Source: Pseudomonadota bacterium (GTDB taxonomy: Bacteria > Pseudomonadota > Gammaproteobacteria > Burkholderiales > Ferrovaceae). Taken from it: DNA of 7,202 bases. Under the pieces are notes generated by a model. That model made no database searches. It had not been told where the DNA came from and saw nothing but the letters and a program-made list of their open reading frames with translations. The first letter of the stretch is position 1, and each line of letters starts with the position of its first letter. Shown in pieces: positions 1 through 6,900 of the stretch. The stretch lies in contig JAJZHV010000054.1 of assembly GCA_021804345.1 (NCBI GenBank), positions 1-7,202 on the forward strand, written 5' to 3'. The position numbers and the translations under genes were made by a program.

Positions 1-1
1 C

Positions 2-37
2 TATCTGGGCCAGATTGCGCGTACGGGTCAGCTGTGA
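2..37 (+). CDS. C-terminal tail of an upstream gene (partial)
   Basis: Reading from base 2 gives YLGQIARTGQL followed by TGA at 35-37; the other two forward frames also stop soon after (TGA at 49-51 and 72-74). The codons are the ordinary GC-rich kind. The tail resembles the last residues of some GH1 beta-glucosidases, which often end in an aromatic-x-x-(I/L)-A-R-x-G-x-L pattern. A glycosidase would fit beside a sugar transporter, but 11 residues cannot establish a family. The gene starts outside the window. The TGA lies 36 bases before the chosen start of the transporter, so the two could be co-transcribed. Confidence 0.3.
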   Translation, partial: YLGQIARTGQL

Positions 38-73
38 CGCCCATAGAATGAACCGTTGCTGCTGCGCCCCGTG

Positions 74-1318
74 ATGTGGCGCTTGAAGAGAAGGGTTTCC
101 GACCAGCCGTTGGGCACAGGGCAGAACTGGGTGCGGCTGCTGGTAGTCGTGTTGTTTTTTTGCTGGGGGCTGACCACGGTGCTCATCGACTCCCTCGTGC
201 CCCGGCTGAGGGCGTGGTTTTCCTTGAGCTACGCCGAGGTGCTGCTCACCCAATTCAGCTTTTTTTTTAGTTACCTGCTGTTTTCTCTGCCGGCGGGGCG
301 CGCGCTGGCGCGCCTGGGCTATGCGCGCAGCATCGTGCTGGGCCTGAGTATCACCGCCCTGGGGGGGCTGCTCTTTGCTCCGGCAGTGGCCTTGGGGCGC
401 TTTCCCGCTTTTTTACTGGCGCTCTTTGTACTCGCTATGGGCATTACCCTGCTGCAGGTCAGCGCCAACCCGCTGATTGCCCAGTTGGGCCCGCCGGAAC
501 GCGCCCCAAGCCGGCTCAGTCTGGCACAAGCCTTCAATTCCCTGGGCACCACCCTGGGCCCCTTGATTGGTGCTGCCGTCATTCTGGGGGCTGCCGGGGC
601 CCAGAGCCTGTCTTGGGTGCAATGGCCGTTTCTGGCCATGGCCGGGATGTTGGGGGGGCTGGCCCTGGCCTTCTGGCGCCTGCGCACCAGTGACCACTTT
701 CCCCCCACGGCCACCCAACAGAGCGGTTTGCGCTGGGACCTGTTGCGCCAGCGTCGCTTTCAACTGGGTCTGCTGGCCATTTTTACCTATGTGGGGGCCG
801 AAGTGTCTATTGGCAGCCTGCTCATCAATTACCTGATGCAACCCCGCATTTTGGGCTTGGCAGCACCCGTGGCTGGCAGTCTAGTCAGCCTGTATTGGGG
901 TGGGGCCATGCTGGGACGGTTTCTGGGATCGGCGTTGCTGGTGGTGTTACCGGCCAGTGGGGTGCTCTTGGCCTGCGCCCTGGGGGCCTGTGCCCTGGTG
1001 GTGACCTCCTCCCTCAGCCTGGGGTGGCTGGCGGCAGCCACCCTCTTGGGCGTGGGGCTGTGTAACTCCATCCAATTTCCGGTAATTTTTTCTCTCACCC
1101 TGGAGGGGCTGGGAGAGGCCACACCCAGTGGCTCCAGCCTGCTATGCCTGGCTATTGTGGGCGGTGCCCTTATTCCTCCGCTCACGGGCTTGGGCGCCGA
1201 TCATGCGGGGTTATCCGTGGCCTTGCTGGTGCCGGCCTGCTGCTACGCAGTGGTGGCGCTCTTTGCCCTGAGCCAGTGCTGGCCAGCGCTCATCCGTAGT
1301 CCGTTGGACAAGGTTTGA
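74..1318 (+). CDS. FHS-family (FucP/NagP/GluP-like) MFS sugar transporter
   Basis: Predicted inner-membrane, proton-coupled sugar importer of the major facilitator superfamily, 414 residues from the ATG at 74. About twelve hydrophobic segments are visible, split by a hydrophilic loop near residues 202-230. Family signatures are clear: LQVSANPL near 127-134, SLAQAFNSLGTT from 149, TYVGAEVSIG at 238-247, YWGGAMLGRF at 274-283, and LEGLGEATPSGSSLL before segment 11. Asp39 and Asn155 correspond to residues important in E. coli FucP, but the FucP symport Glu is Gln128 here, as in many glucose- or GlcNAc-type relatives. The substrate is therefore probably a hexose but cannot be named. The start is uncertain: the frame is open from 47, and TTG 56, GTG 71, ATG 74 and GTG 131 are all possible, none with a strong ribosome site. 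ATG 74 leaves a normal basic N-terminus before segment 1. No terminator is seen after the stop. Confidence 0.93.
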   Translation: MWRLKRRVSDQPLGTGQNWVRLLVVVLFFCWGLTTVLIDSLVPRLRAWFSLSYAEVLLTQFSFFFSYLLFSLPAGRALARLGYARSIVLGLSITALGGLLFAPAVALGRFPAFLLALFVLAMGITLLQVSANPLIAQLGPPERAPSRLSLAQAFNSLGTTLGPLIGAAVILGAAGAQSLSWVQWPFLAMAGMLGGLALAFWRLRTSDHFPPTATQQSGLRWDLLRQRRFQLGLLAIFTYVGAEVSIGSLLINYLMQPRILGLAAPVAGSLVSLYWGGAMLGRFLGSALLVVLPASGVLLACALGACALVVTSSLSLGWLAAATLLGVGLCNSIQFPVIFSLTLEGLGEATPSGSSLLCLAIVGGALIPPLTGLGADHAGLSVALLVPACCYAVVALFALSQCWPALIRSPLDKV

Positions 1319-1337
1319 GGGAGGCCGCCATCCACCT

Positions 1338-1600
1338 TCAGTCGTCGTAGTGAAAGCGGCAGGCAATCACGACTAAGTCTACGTCGGTTGCGCGATGACC
1401 AGTCGGTTCGTGTCATCGATGCGTCGGGACCAGTACCCCGACAAATCGCCCCGCAGCGGTTCGGGCTTGCCGATTCCGGCGAACGGATCTTTGGCTAAAA
1501 CCGTGATGAGCAAGTTGATGCGTTTGAGGGTCTTTTGGTCCTGAGCGTGCCAGTAGAGGTAGTCTTTCCAGGCATCCGGCACGAAATGGATGGCCCGCAT
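1338..1600 (-). pseudogene. yoeB: YoeB-type mRNA interferase toxin, frameshifted near the C-terminus
   Basis: YoeB toxins are RelE-fold, ribosome-dependent endoribonucleases neutralised by YefM. The ATG at 1600 opens a frame with strong YoeB features: WKDYLYW at residues 11-17, [11 protein letters not shown] at 39-49, LSGYWSRRI at 53-61 and NRLV at 65-68. This frame stops early at TAG 1379-1381, giving 73 residues ending IAQPT; E. coli YoeB has 84. Shifting by one base restores [14 protein letters not shown] and a TGA at 1338-1340, 87 residues in all. The spacing then matches E. coli exactly, with a constant offset of one: Glu46, Arg65, His83 and Tyr84 become 47, 66, 84 and 85. As read, Glu47 and Arg66 remain but the catalytic His-Tyr tail is lost, so the product is probably inactive or unstable. 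The start lies two bases after the antitoxin stop (TGAGCATG), which suggests translational coupling. A sequencing error remains possible, although there is no homopolymer at the break. Confidence 0.85.
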
Positions 1601-1602
1601 GC

Positions 1603-1863
1603 TCAGTCGGCGGAAAGCAAGGCGCGCTCTTGCGCGAGGCGCTGTTTGTCCTGGGCGAGCGCTCGGGCAAGCGCCGCAGCATTGGCGGGATTACTGGTCA
1701 GATGCAGGGTTTCCATGATGCTGTTGTAGCTGTCCAGGGACATGACGACTGCATCGCCTTCGGCATCACGGCGGCTGATGACGGTGACATCCGCATCCTG
1801 GACGACGCGATCCAGGATGGATTTGAGTTCATTGCGCGCCTGGGTATAGGTCACAACTTTCAT
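1603..1863 (-). CDS. yefM: YefM/Phd-family antitoxin
   Basis: An 86-residue antitoxin that would bind and neutralise the adjacent YoeB toxin and repress its own operon. The N-terminal half is the Phd/YefM DNA-binding fold: [20 protein letters not shown], then [27 protein letters not shown] (residues 26-52), which is the usual RR(D/N)xExAVVMSLxxYNSLxET block. The C-terminal half ([15 protein letters not shown] and on) matches the Leu/Pro-Ala-Asn region that wraps the toxin; it is Ala- and Lys/Gln-rich and probably disordered when free. Length and all landmarks are normal, so this gene looks intact even though its toxin partner is not. It is the first gene of the operon. The ribosome site is weak (only AAG/AAAA upstream of the ATG). 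The operator and a candidate promoter lie just upstream. Confidence 0.93.
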   Translation of the reverse strand: MKVVTYTQARNELKSILDRVVQDADVTVISRRDAEGDAVVMSLDSYNSIMETLHLTSNPANAAALARALAQDKQRLAQERALLSAD

Positions 1864-1874
1864 GGTGTTTTACT

Positions 1875-1893
1875 TGTTCATAAAGTTGTACAA
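1875..1893 (-). promoter_or_regulatory. YefM-YoeB operator: paired TGTACA-type palindromes
   Basis: A perfect 8-base palindrome TTGTACAA (1886-1893) contains the core TGTACA at 1887-1892. A second, imperfect hexamer TGTTCA lies at 1875-1880. The centres are 12 bp apart, about one helical turn. Known yefM-yoeB operators have a long and a short palindrome with TGTACA cores and 12 bp centre-to-centre spacing, overlapping the promoter. As in E. coli, the stronger palindrome is distal to yefM and the weaker one proximal. The pair sits 12-30 bases before the antitoxin ATG. Autorepression by YefM, strengthened by YoeB, is inferred from this. Confidence 0.75.
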
Positions 1894-1921
1894 GTGTAGC
1901 GGCTGCAAGTGCTCGACGCAA
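1893..1921 (-). promoter_or_regulatory. Candidate sigma70 promoter of the yefM-yoeB operon
   Basis: On the minus strand a TTGCGT (-35, positions 1916-1921) is followed after exactly 17 bases by TACACT (-10, positions 1893-1898). Matches to consensus are 3/6 and 4/6, so the call rests mainly on spacing and position. The -10 abuts the strong operator palindrome, so bound YefM would cover the -10 to +1 region, consistent with repression. Confidence 0.4.
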
Positions 1922-2035
1922 GTTTGGTGCGCGCTCCCAACCGCTCCACGTCAATGAAATCCCTATTGCGCTCAAAGCCTATCCGGGCAAAATCACCGAA
2001 TGGCCCCTCCGCAAGGCCCTGCGTAATCCTTCAGG

Positions 2036-2052
2036 CTTGCCTGGACGGCAAG
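2036..2052 (-). other. Small hairpin just downstream of ilvD
   Basis: CTTGCC (2036-2041) pairs perfectly with GGCAAG (2047-2052) around a 5-base loop, beginning 11 bases after the ilvD stop. It could protect or help end the ilvD transcript. No T-run follows on the minus strand, so it does not qualify as a normal intrinsic terminator. Confidence 0.25.
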
Positions 2053-2062
2053 AAACAGGGGG

Positions 2063-3922
2063 TTAATCCGCCAGCAAGGTGAGATCGCGCACCGCGCCCT
2101 TGTCGGCGGAGGTGGCGAGGCGCGCATAGGCACGCAGGGCCGCAGACACTTGCCGGGGGCGGGGCAGGGCGGGCTTCCACCCCAATTGGTCCTGGGCGGC
2201 ACGGCGCCGGGCCAGCTCTTCCTCCGACACCAGGGCCTGGATGGAACGATTGGGAATGTCGATGCGGATGCGATCGCCATTTTGGATCAGACCAATGGCG
2301 CCCCCAGCGGCGGCCTCGGGCGAGCAATGGCCCAGGGAGAGCCCCGAGGTCCCCCCGGAAAAACGCCCGTCGGTGAGCAAGGCGCAGACCTTGCCCAGCC
2401 CCTTGGACTTGATGTAGCTGGTGGGATAGAGCATCTCCTGCATGCCGGGCCCGCCCTTGGGGCCCTCATAGCGCACCACCACCACATCCCCGGGGCGCAC
2501 CTGATCGCTCAGGATATGGGCCACGGCCTCGTCCTGAGATTCCACCACATGGGCCGGCCCCTCAAACACCAAGAGCGCATCATCCACCCCTGCGGTCTTT
2601 ACCACACAACCATCCAAGGCGATGTTGCCGCGCAAAACGGCGAGCCCCCCCTCGCGGCTATAGGCGTGCTCCAGGGTGCGAATACAGCCTGCCTGACGGT
2701 CGGTATCCAGGCTGGGCCAGCGGGTGGCTTGACTGAAGGCTACCTGGGTGGGAATGCCTGCCGGGCCCGCCCGATAAAACTCCTGCACCGCCTGCGTGGG
2801 ATGACGGGCGATGTCCCACTGGTCCAGCACGGTTTTGAGGGAGAGACCCAACACCGTGGGAACCTCCGTGTGCAGGCAGCCGGCCCGGTCCAACTCCCCC
2901 AGAATGGCCATGATGCCCCCTGCTCGATGCACATCCTCGATATGGTACCGGTTGGTGTTGGGGGCTACTTTGCATAATTGCGGGACGATCCGGGACAGCC
3001 GATCGATGTCGGCCAAGGTAAAGTCGATTTCGGCTTCTTGGGCAATGGCCAACAGGTGCAGGATGGTGTTGGTGGACCCACCCATGGCAATGTCCAGGGC
3101 GATGGCGTTTTCAAAAGCCTTGAAGCCCACAGCGCGCGGCAGGACCGTGGCATCGTCCTGCTCGTAATAGCGGCGGCAGAGTTGCACGATGAGCTGCCCG
3201 GCCTGTTTGAACAGTTGTTCGCGATCGGCGTGGGTGGCCAGCATGGTGCCGTTGCCGGGGAGTGATAGCCCCAGGGCTTCCGTGAGGCAGTTCATGGAGT
3301 TGGCGGTGAACATGCCGGAGCAGGAGCCACAGGTGGGGCAAGCCGAACGCTCCACTTCCGCCAGACGGGCATCACTGACCTGATCATCGGCGGCCATGAC
3401 CATGGCGTCGATCAAGTCCAGTTTGCGAAAGCCGGGTTCCAGGGAAGAGGACTCGGCCAGGCGCACCTTGCCGGCTTCCATGGGTCCGCCCGATACAAAC
3501 ACCACTGGGATGTTCAGGCGCATGGCCGCCATCAACATCCCCGGGGTGATCTTGTCGCAGTTGGAGATGCACACCAGGGCATCGGCACAATGGGCATTGA
3601 CCATGTATTCCACAGAATCCGCGATGAGATCGCGGCTGGGCAGGGAATAGAGCATGCCGTCATGCCCCATGGCAATGCCGTCATCGATGGCGATGGTATT
3701 GAATTCCTTGGCCACTCCTCCGGCGGCTTCGATTTCGCGCGCCACCAGCTGGCCCAGATCCTTCAGGTGCACATGGCCGGGCACGAACTGGGTGAAGGAG
3801 TTGACCACGGCGACGATGGGCTTGCTGAAATCGCCATCGGTCATGCCAGTGGCACGCCACAGGGCGCGGGCCCCGGCCATGTTGCGGCCGGCGGTGGAGG
3901 TTCTGGAACGGTAAACGGGCAT
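2063..3922 (-). CDS. ilvD: Dihydroxy-acid dehydratase
   Basis: IlvD (EC 4.2.1.9) dehydrates 2,3-dihydroxy-isovalerate and 2,3-dihydroxy-3-methylvalerate to the 2-oxo acids that precede valine, leucine and isoleucine; it is a cytoplasmic iron-sulfur enzyme. The 619 residues match the usual length (E. coli, 616). Seen in order: [16 protein letters not shown] (14-29), [14 protein letters not shown] (40-53), [11 protein letters not shown] with a metal-binding Asp81, [12 protein letters not shown] with Cys122 and Lys124, [19 protein letters not shown] with Cys195, and GRFSGGTSG (519-527) with the catalytic-region Ser. Gly49 rather than Cys in VPGHVHL is like the oxygen-sensitive [4Fe-4S] E. coli enzyme rather than the [2Fe-2S] plant type. 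The ATG at 3922 is chosen because MPVYRS is the family N-terminus and GGAG lies 8 bases before it; a TTG at 3955 would add 11 unlikely residues. The signalling gene upstream ends 49 bases earlier on the same strand. Confidence 0.98.
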   Translation of the reverse strand: MPVYRSRTSTAGRNMAGARALWRATGMTDGDFSKPIVAVVNSFTQFVPGHVHLKDLGQLVAREIEAAGGVAKEFNTIAIDDGIAMGHDGMLYSLPSRDLIADSVEYMVNAHCADALVCISNCDKITPGMLMAAMRLNIPVVFVSGGPMEAGKVRLAESSSLEPGFRKLDLIDAMVMAADDQVSDARLAEVERSACPTCGSCSGMFTANSMNCLTEALGLSLPGNGTMLATHADREQLFKQAGQLIVQLCRRYYEQDDATVLPRAVGFKAFENAIALDIAMGGSTNTILHLLAIAQEAEIDFTLADIDRLSRIVPQLCKVAPNTNRYHIEDVHRAGGIMAILGELDRAGCLHTEVPTVLGLSLKTVLDQWDIARHPTQAVQEFYRAGPAGIPTQVAFSQATRWPSLDTDRQAGCIRTLEHAYSREGGLAVLRGNIALDGCVVKTAGVDDALLVFEGPAHVVESQDEAVAHILSDQVRPGDVVVVRYEGPKGGPGMQEMLYPTSYIKSKGLGKVCALLTDGRFSGGTSGLSLGHCSPEAAAGGAIGLIQNGDRIRIDIPNRSIQALVSEEELARRRAAQDQLGWKPALPRPRQVSAALRAYARLATSADKGAVRDLTLLAD

Positions 3923-3930
3923 GGTTGGAA

Positions 3931-3934
3931 CTCC
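3931..3934 (-). promoter_or_regulatory. Ribosome binding site of ilvD
   Basis: GGAG on the minus strand is separated by 8 bases from the ATG at 3922. It supports that start over the in-frame TTG at 3955, which has no properly spaced Shine-Dalgarno sequence. Confidence 0.7.
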
Positions 3935-3963
3935 GGTCAGGACAGGATGCGTCAAGACCTTGA

Positions 3964-3993
3964 ATTATCCCTCACAAGAGATTGTCCATGCAA
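3964..3993 (-). promoter_or_regulatory. Weak candidate promoter for ilvD
   Basis: GATAAT (3964-3969, 5/6 match to the -10 consensus) is preceded after 18 bases by TTGCAT (3988-3993, 3/6 match to -35). It overlaps the last codons and stop of the upstream signalling gene and would start a transcript about 35 bases before ilvD. It would let ilvD be expressed apart from the large gene. The -35 is poor and such matches occur by chance. Confidence 0.22.
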
Positions 3994-6900
3994 ACCGGTG
4001 AGCCGCACTGGCCAAGGTCCTTGTAGGAGAGCAGCAGTTGTTCGGCGCTGATAGGTTTGGCCACCAGAAAGCCCTGGCCGATATCGCAGCCAACACGGCG
4101 TAGCACCGCCAGTTGCTTTTCGGTTTCAATACCTTCGGCGACTACCGAAAAGCCCATGGTCTTGGCCATGGCCACAATGGTACGGGGAATGGTCTCGTCT
4201 TCGGGATCATCTCCCATGTCCCAGACAAATTCCTGAGCGATTTTAAGCTCATTGATGGGGAATTTGCGTAGGTAGGCCAGGGAGGAATAGCCGGTTCCAA
4301 AGTCATCAATGCTGATCATGACCCCCAAGGCCTTGAGCTCCTGCAGCACTTGCCGGGTATGGGGAATATTCTGCATCAGGGCGCTTTCGGTGACTTCTAG
4401 GGTGATGCAGGCAGGATCTAGGGTGTACTGGGAGAGCAGGCGCAACATCATGGCGGGAACATTGCCGCGTTTGAATTGTTCCACCGAGACATTGATGGAC
4501 AGGCGCGGCACTGGAACGCCTTGCTGCTGCCATTGGGACAACTGCAGACAGGCCTGGGTTGCCACCCATTCCCCCAGACGGTTGATCAATCCCATCTGCT
4601 CGGCCATAGGGATGAATTTTGAAGGAGGGATGGGTTCATCGGCGCATTGCCAGCGCACCAGTGCTTCCACGCCCAGAAGGGTTTTTTGCGTCAGGTCCCA
4701 CTGGGGCTGATAGACTAGGGAGAAATCGCCCTTGTCCACAGCCAGGCGCAGGGCGGATTCCAGTCGAAGGCGCTCGTCCGCCGTGTGCTTGAGCTCGGCC
4801 GTAAAAAAATGATGGGTGTTCTTGCCACTGTCCTTGGCCCGGTACATGGCGCTGTCCGCGTTTTTGAGCAGGGACTCTGGATCCGTGCCATCTTCGGGAT
4901 ACAGGCAGATACCAATACTGGCCCCGGGGTAAATGTTCTGGCGCTCGATAAGATAGGGTTTGCGCAGGTCCTCGGCAATGCGCTGCGCCGTTGTTTCTAC
5001 TTCGCTAACCGTGGCCTGCTCGATGAGCAGAGCAAACTCATCGCCGCCAAAACGGGCCACTGTGTCGGGGCCACGCACGCATTGGCGTAATCGGCGTGCC
5101 ACTTCCTTGAGCAGGTCGTCTCCGGCCGCATGTCCCAAAGAATCGTTGATGACCTTGAAGTTGTCTAGGTCGATGAACAAGACCGCGAAGGGGTCTCCAG
5201 ATCGCTCGGCATGGGCAATGGCCTGGCGCAACCGGTCCATGAACAGAGGTCGATTTGGGAGATTGGTGAGATCATCATGGGTGGCCAGAAATTCCACCCG
5301 CCGCTGGGATTCCTTGACGACGGAAATATCGCTAAAAATACCCACATAGTTGATGATGGCGCCCTGGGGGTCGCGCACAACATTGACGGTTAGCCACTCG
5401 GGATAAATTTCGCCGTTTTTGCGCCGGTTCCAGATTTCACCCTGCCACCAGCCCCGTTTGTTCAGTTCTTCCCACATGCTTTGGTAAAAAGCCTGATCGT
5501 GTCGGCCTGAGGACAGCAGTCTGGGTGTTTTTCCCACGGCCTCCTCGGCACTAAAACCGGTCACCAGCGTGAAGGCGCCATTCACCGTTAAAATGATGCG
5601 CTCTGGATCGGTCACGATGATTCCTTCCCCGGCCCGATCGAAAACCCGGGCGGCCAGGCGTAGCTGATCGGCGGCATGTTTATGCTCGGTGACATCCGTG
5701 GCCTGGGTGCAAACACTGTAGACCACGCCCTCTTCGTCCAGCAGGGGAAAGCGCATAGCCTGCAGGAAGCGCTCCTTGCCGGCGACGGCAGGCAGTCGAT
5801 CTTCAAACTCTAGGGGCATCTTCTTGCGCACCACTTCCAGTTCCTTGGTGCGAAAGTCGTCCGCAATCTTGCGCGGAAAAATCTGGGCATCGGTTTTTCC
5901 CAGGACTTGGGCGCTGCTGACCCCAAAAAAAGTTTCGAACTGGCGATTGACGAACTCGTAGCGCCCTGCCAGATCCTTGAGGGAAACGAGCGACAGGGAA
6001 TTGTTCATGATGGCCAGTAGGGTTTCCCGGTTTTTGCGGGTTTCCCGTTCCGCGACCAGACGCTCTGTATAGTCCAGCATGACGATGATGGCGCCTTTGG
6101 TCCCCTTGGAACGGGTGTCATAGGGCGAGGCGTGCAACAGGTAATGGCGTTCGTTGGAAAAAACATGTTCTTCCGTGGTGCGATTGGACAGGATCGACTG
6201 ATGTACCATGCCCGAAAAGTCCACCATCCCCACGGGCAGACGCAGGGTGGACAGGGGCTGGCGCAACGCCGCGTTGCTGAGCATGAACAGGGAGGCCGCT
6301 GGGCTGTTGAAGCGAATCAGTTCCAGTTTTTCATTACACACCAGCACCGGAAAGCCCACGCTGTTTTGAATGTTTTCCAGATCGTTGAGCAAATCTGCCA
6401 GCTCGCCCGAGCGCACCTGCAATTCTTCGTTGACCGTAGTCAACTCTTCATTGGAAGACTGCAGCTCCTCATTGGCGGCCTCAAGCTCTTCGTTAGAAGA
6501 TTGCAATTCTTCATTGGCGGCCACCACTTCCTCGTTGAGGGCCTGCATTTCCTCGTTAGAGGTTTCCAGCTCCTCGATGACGGTTTGCAAACGCTCTCGC
6601 GTGGAGATCAGTTCATCTTCCAGCTCTTGCATGTTGCGATTGTCGTCGGAAAGCAGGTTGTTGCTGTCAGAGCTGGCTGGCAAGGCTTGCGGCAGGATTT
6701 CGAAGCACACCAAGAACAGGGGAGTACCCAGCGATTCGTGCGCGATGGGATGCACGGCAAGCCGGAGTTCACGGGATTGGGTGCCGATGGTGATGGGATG
6801 GGCTCGCCCGTTGGCTGATTCCTGCTTGTGCTGGGCGTGGTGCTGCAAGACCTGCAGGTCCCCGCGCAGTTCCTTGCGCATTAAATGTTGCAGGTTGAAG

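Larger units (their letters stand above)
1884..2066 (+). pseudogene. Possible 3' remnant of an unrecognised gene
   Basis: A frame is open from just after TAA 1881-1883 to TAA 2064-2066, 60 codons, with no ATG, GTG or TTG start. Its second half reads like ordinary protein: HVNEIPIALKAYPGKITEW, followed by PLRKALRN and PSGLPGRQ, with codon use similar to the neighbours. I do not recognise a family. The stop shares TTAA with the ilvD stop on the other strand, a common arrangement for two real convergent genes. One reading is that this is the tail of a gene whose front was lost when the toxin-antitoxin operon arrived. A 60-codon open frame at this GC content can also arise by chance, so confidence is low. 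Confidence 0.2.

Noticed and set aside
1319..1337. Terminator between the convergent transporter and toxin genes
   Set aside because: The gap to the restored toxin stop is only 19 bases, and the nearby GCCGC/GCGGC pair has a long loop and no T-run.
1630..1899. Plus-strand open frame opposite the antitoxin gene
   Set aside because: The minus-strand YefM has clear family motifs, an operator and correct spacing to yoeB; the opposite frame has none.
2036..2052. Hairpin after ilvD as a rho-independent terminator
   Set aside because: The stem is only 6 bp and no T-run follows on the transcribed strand; it is kept only as a low-confidence hairpin.
2150..2977. Long open frame (275 codons) on the plus strand opposite ilvD
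   Set aside because: It is antisense to a perfectly conserved ilvD and its translation is low-complexity, Gly/Ala/His-rich text with no family features; it is a by-product of GC-rich codon use.
6414..6563. Regular 21-bp repeats as a possible CRISPR or DNA-level repeat array
   Set aside because: There are no unique spacers, the period is exactly seven codons, and the repeats are coding for a known coiled-coil linker.
6132..6818. Plus-strand open frame of 228 codons with repeated QFFI/LQLLIGG-like units
   Set aside because: The repeats are the complement of the NEE heptads of the coiled coil on the real strand, so the pattern is explained by that gene.
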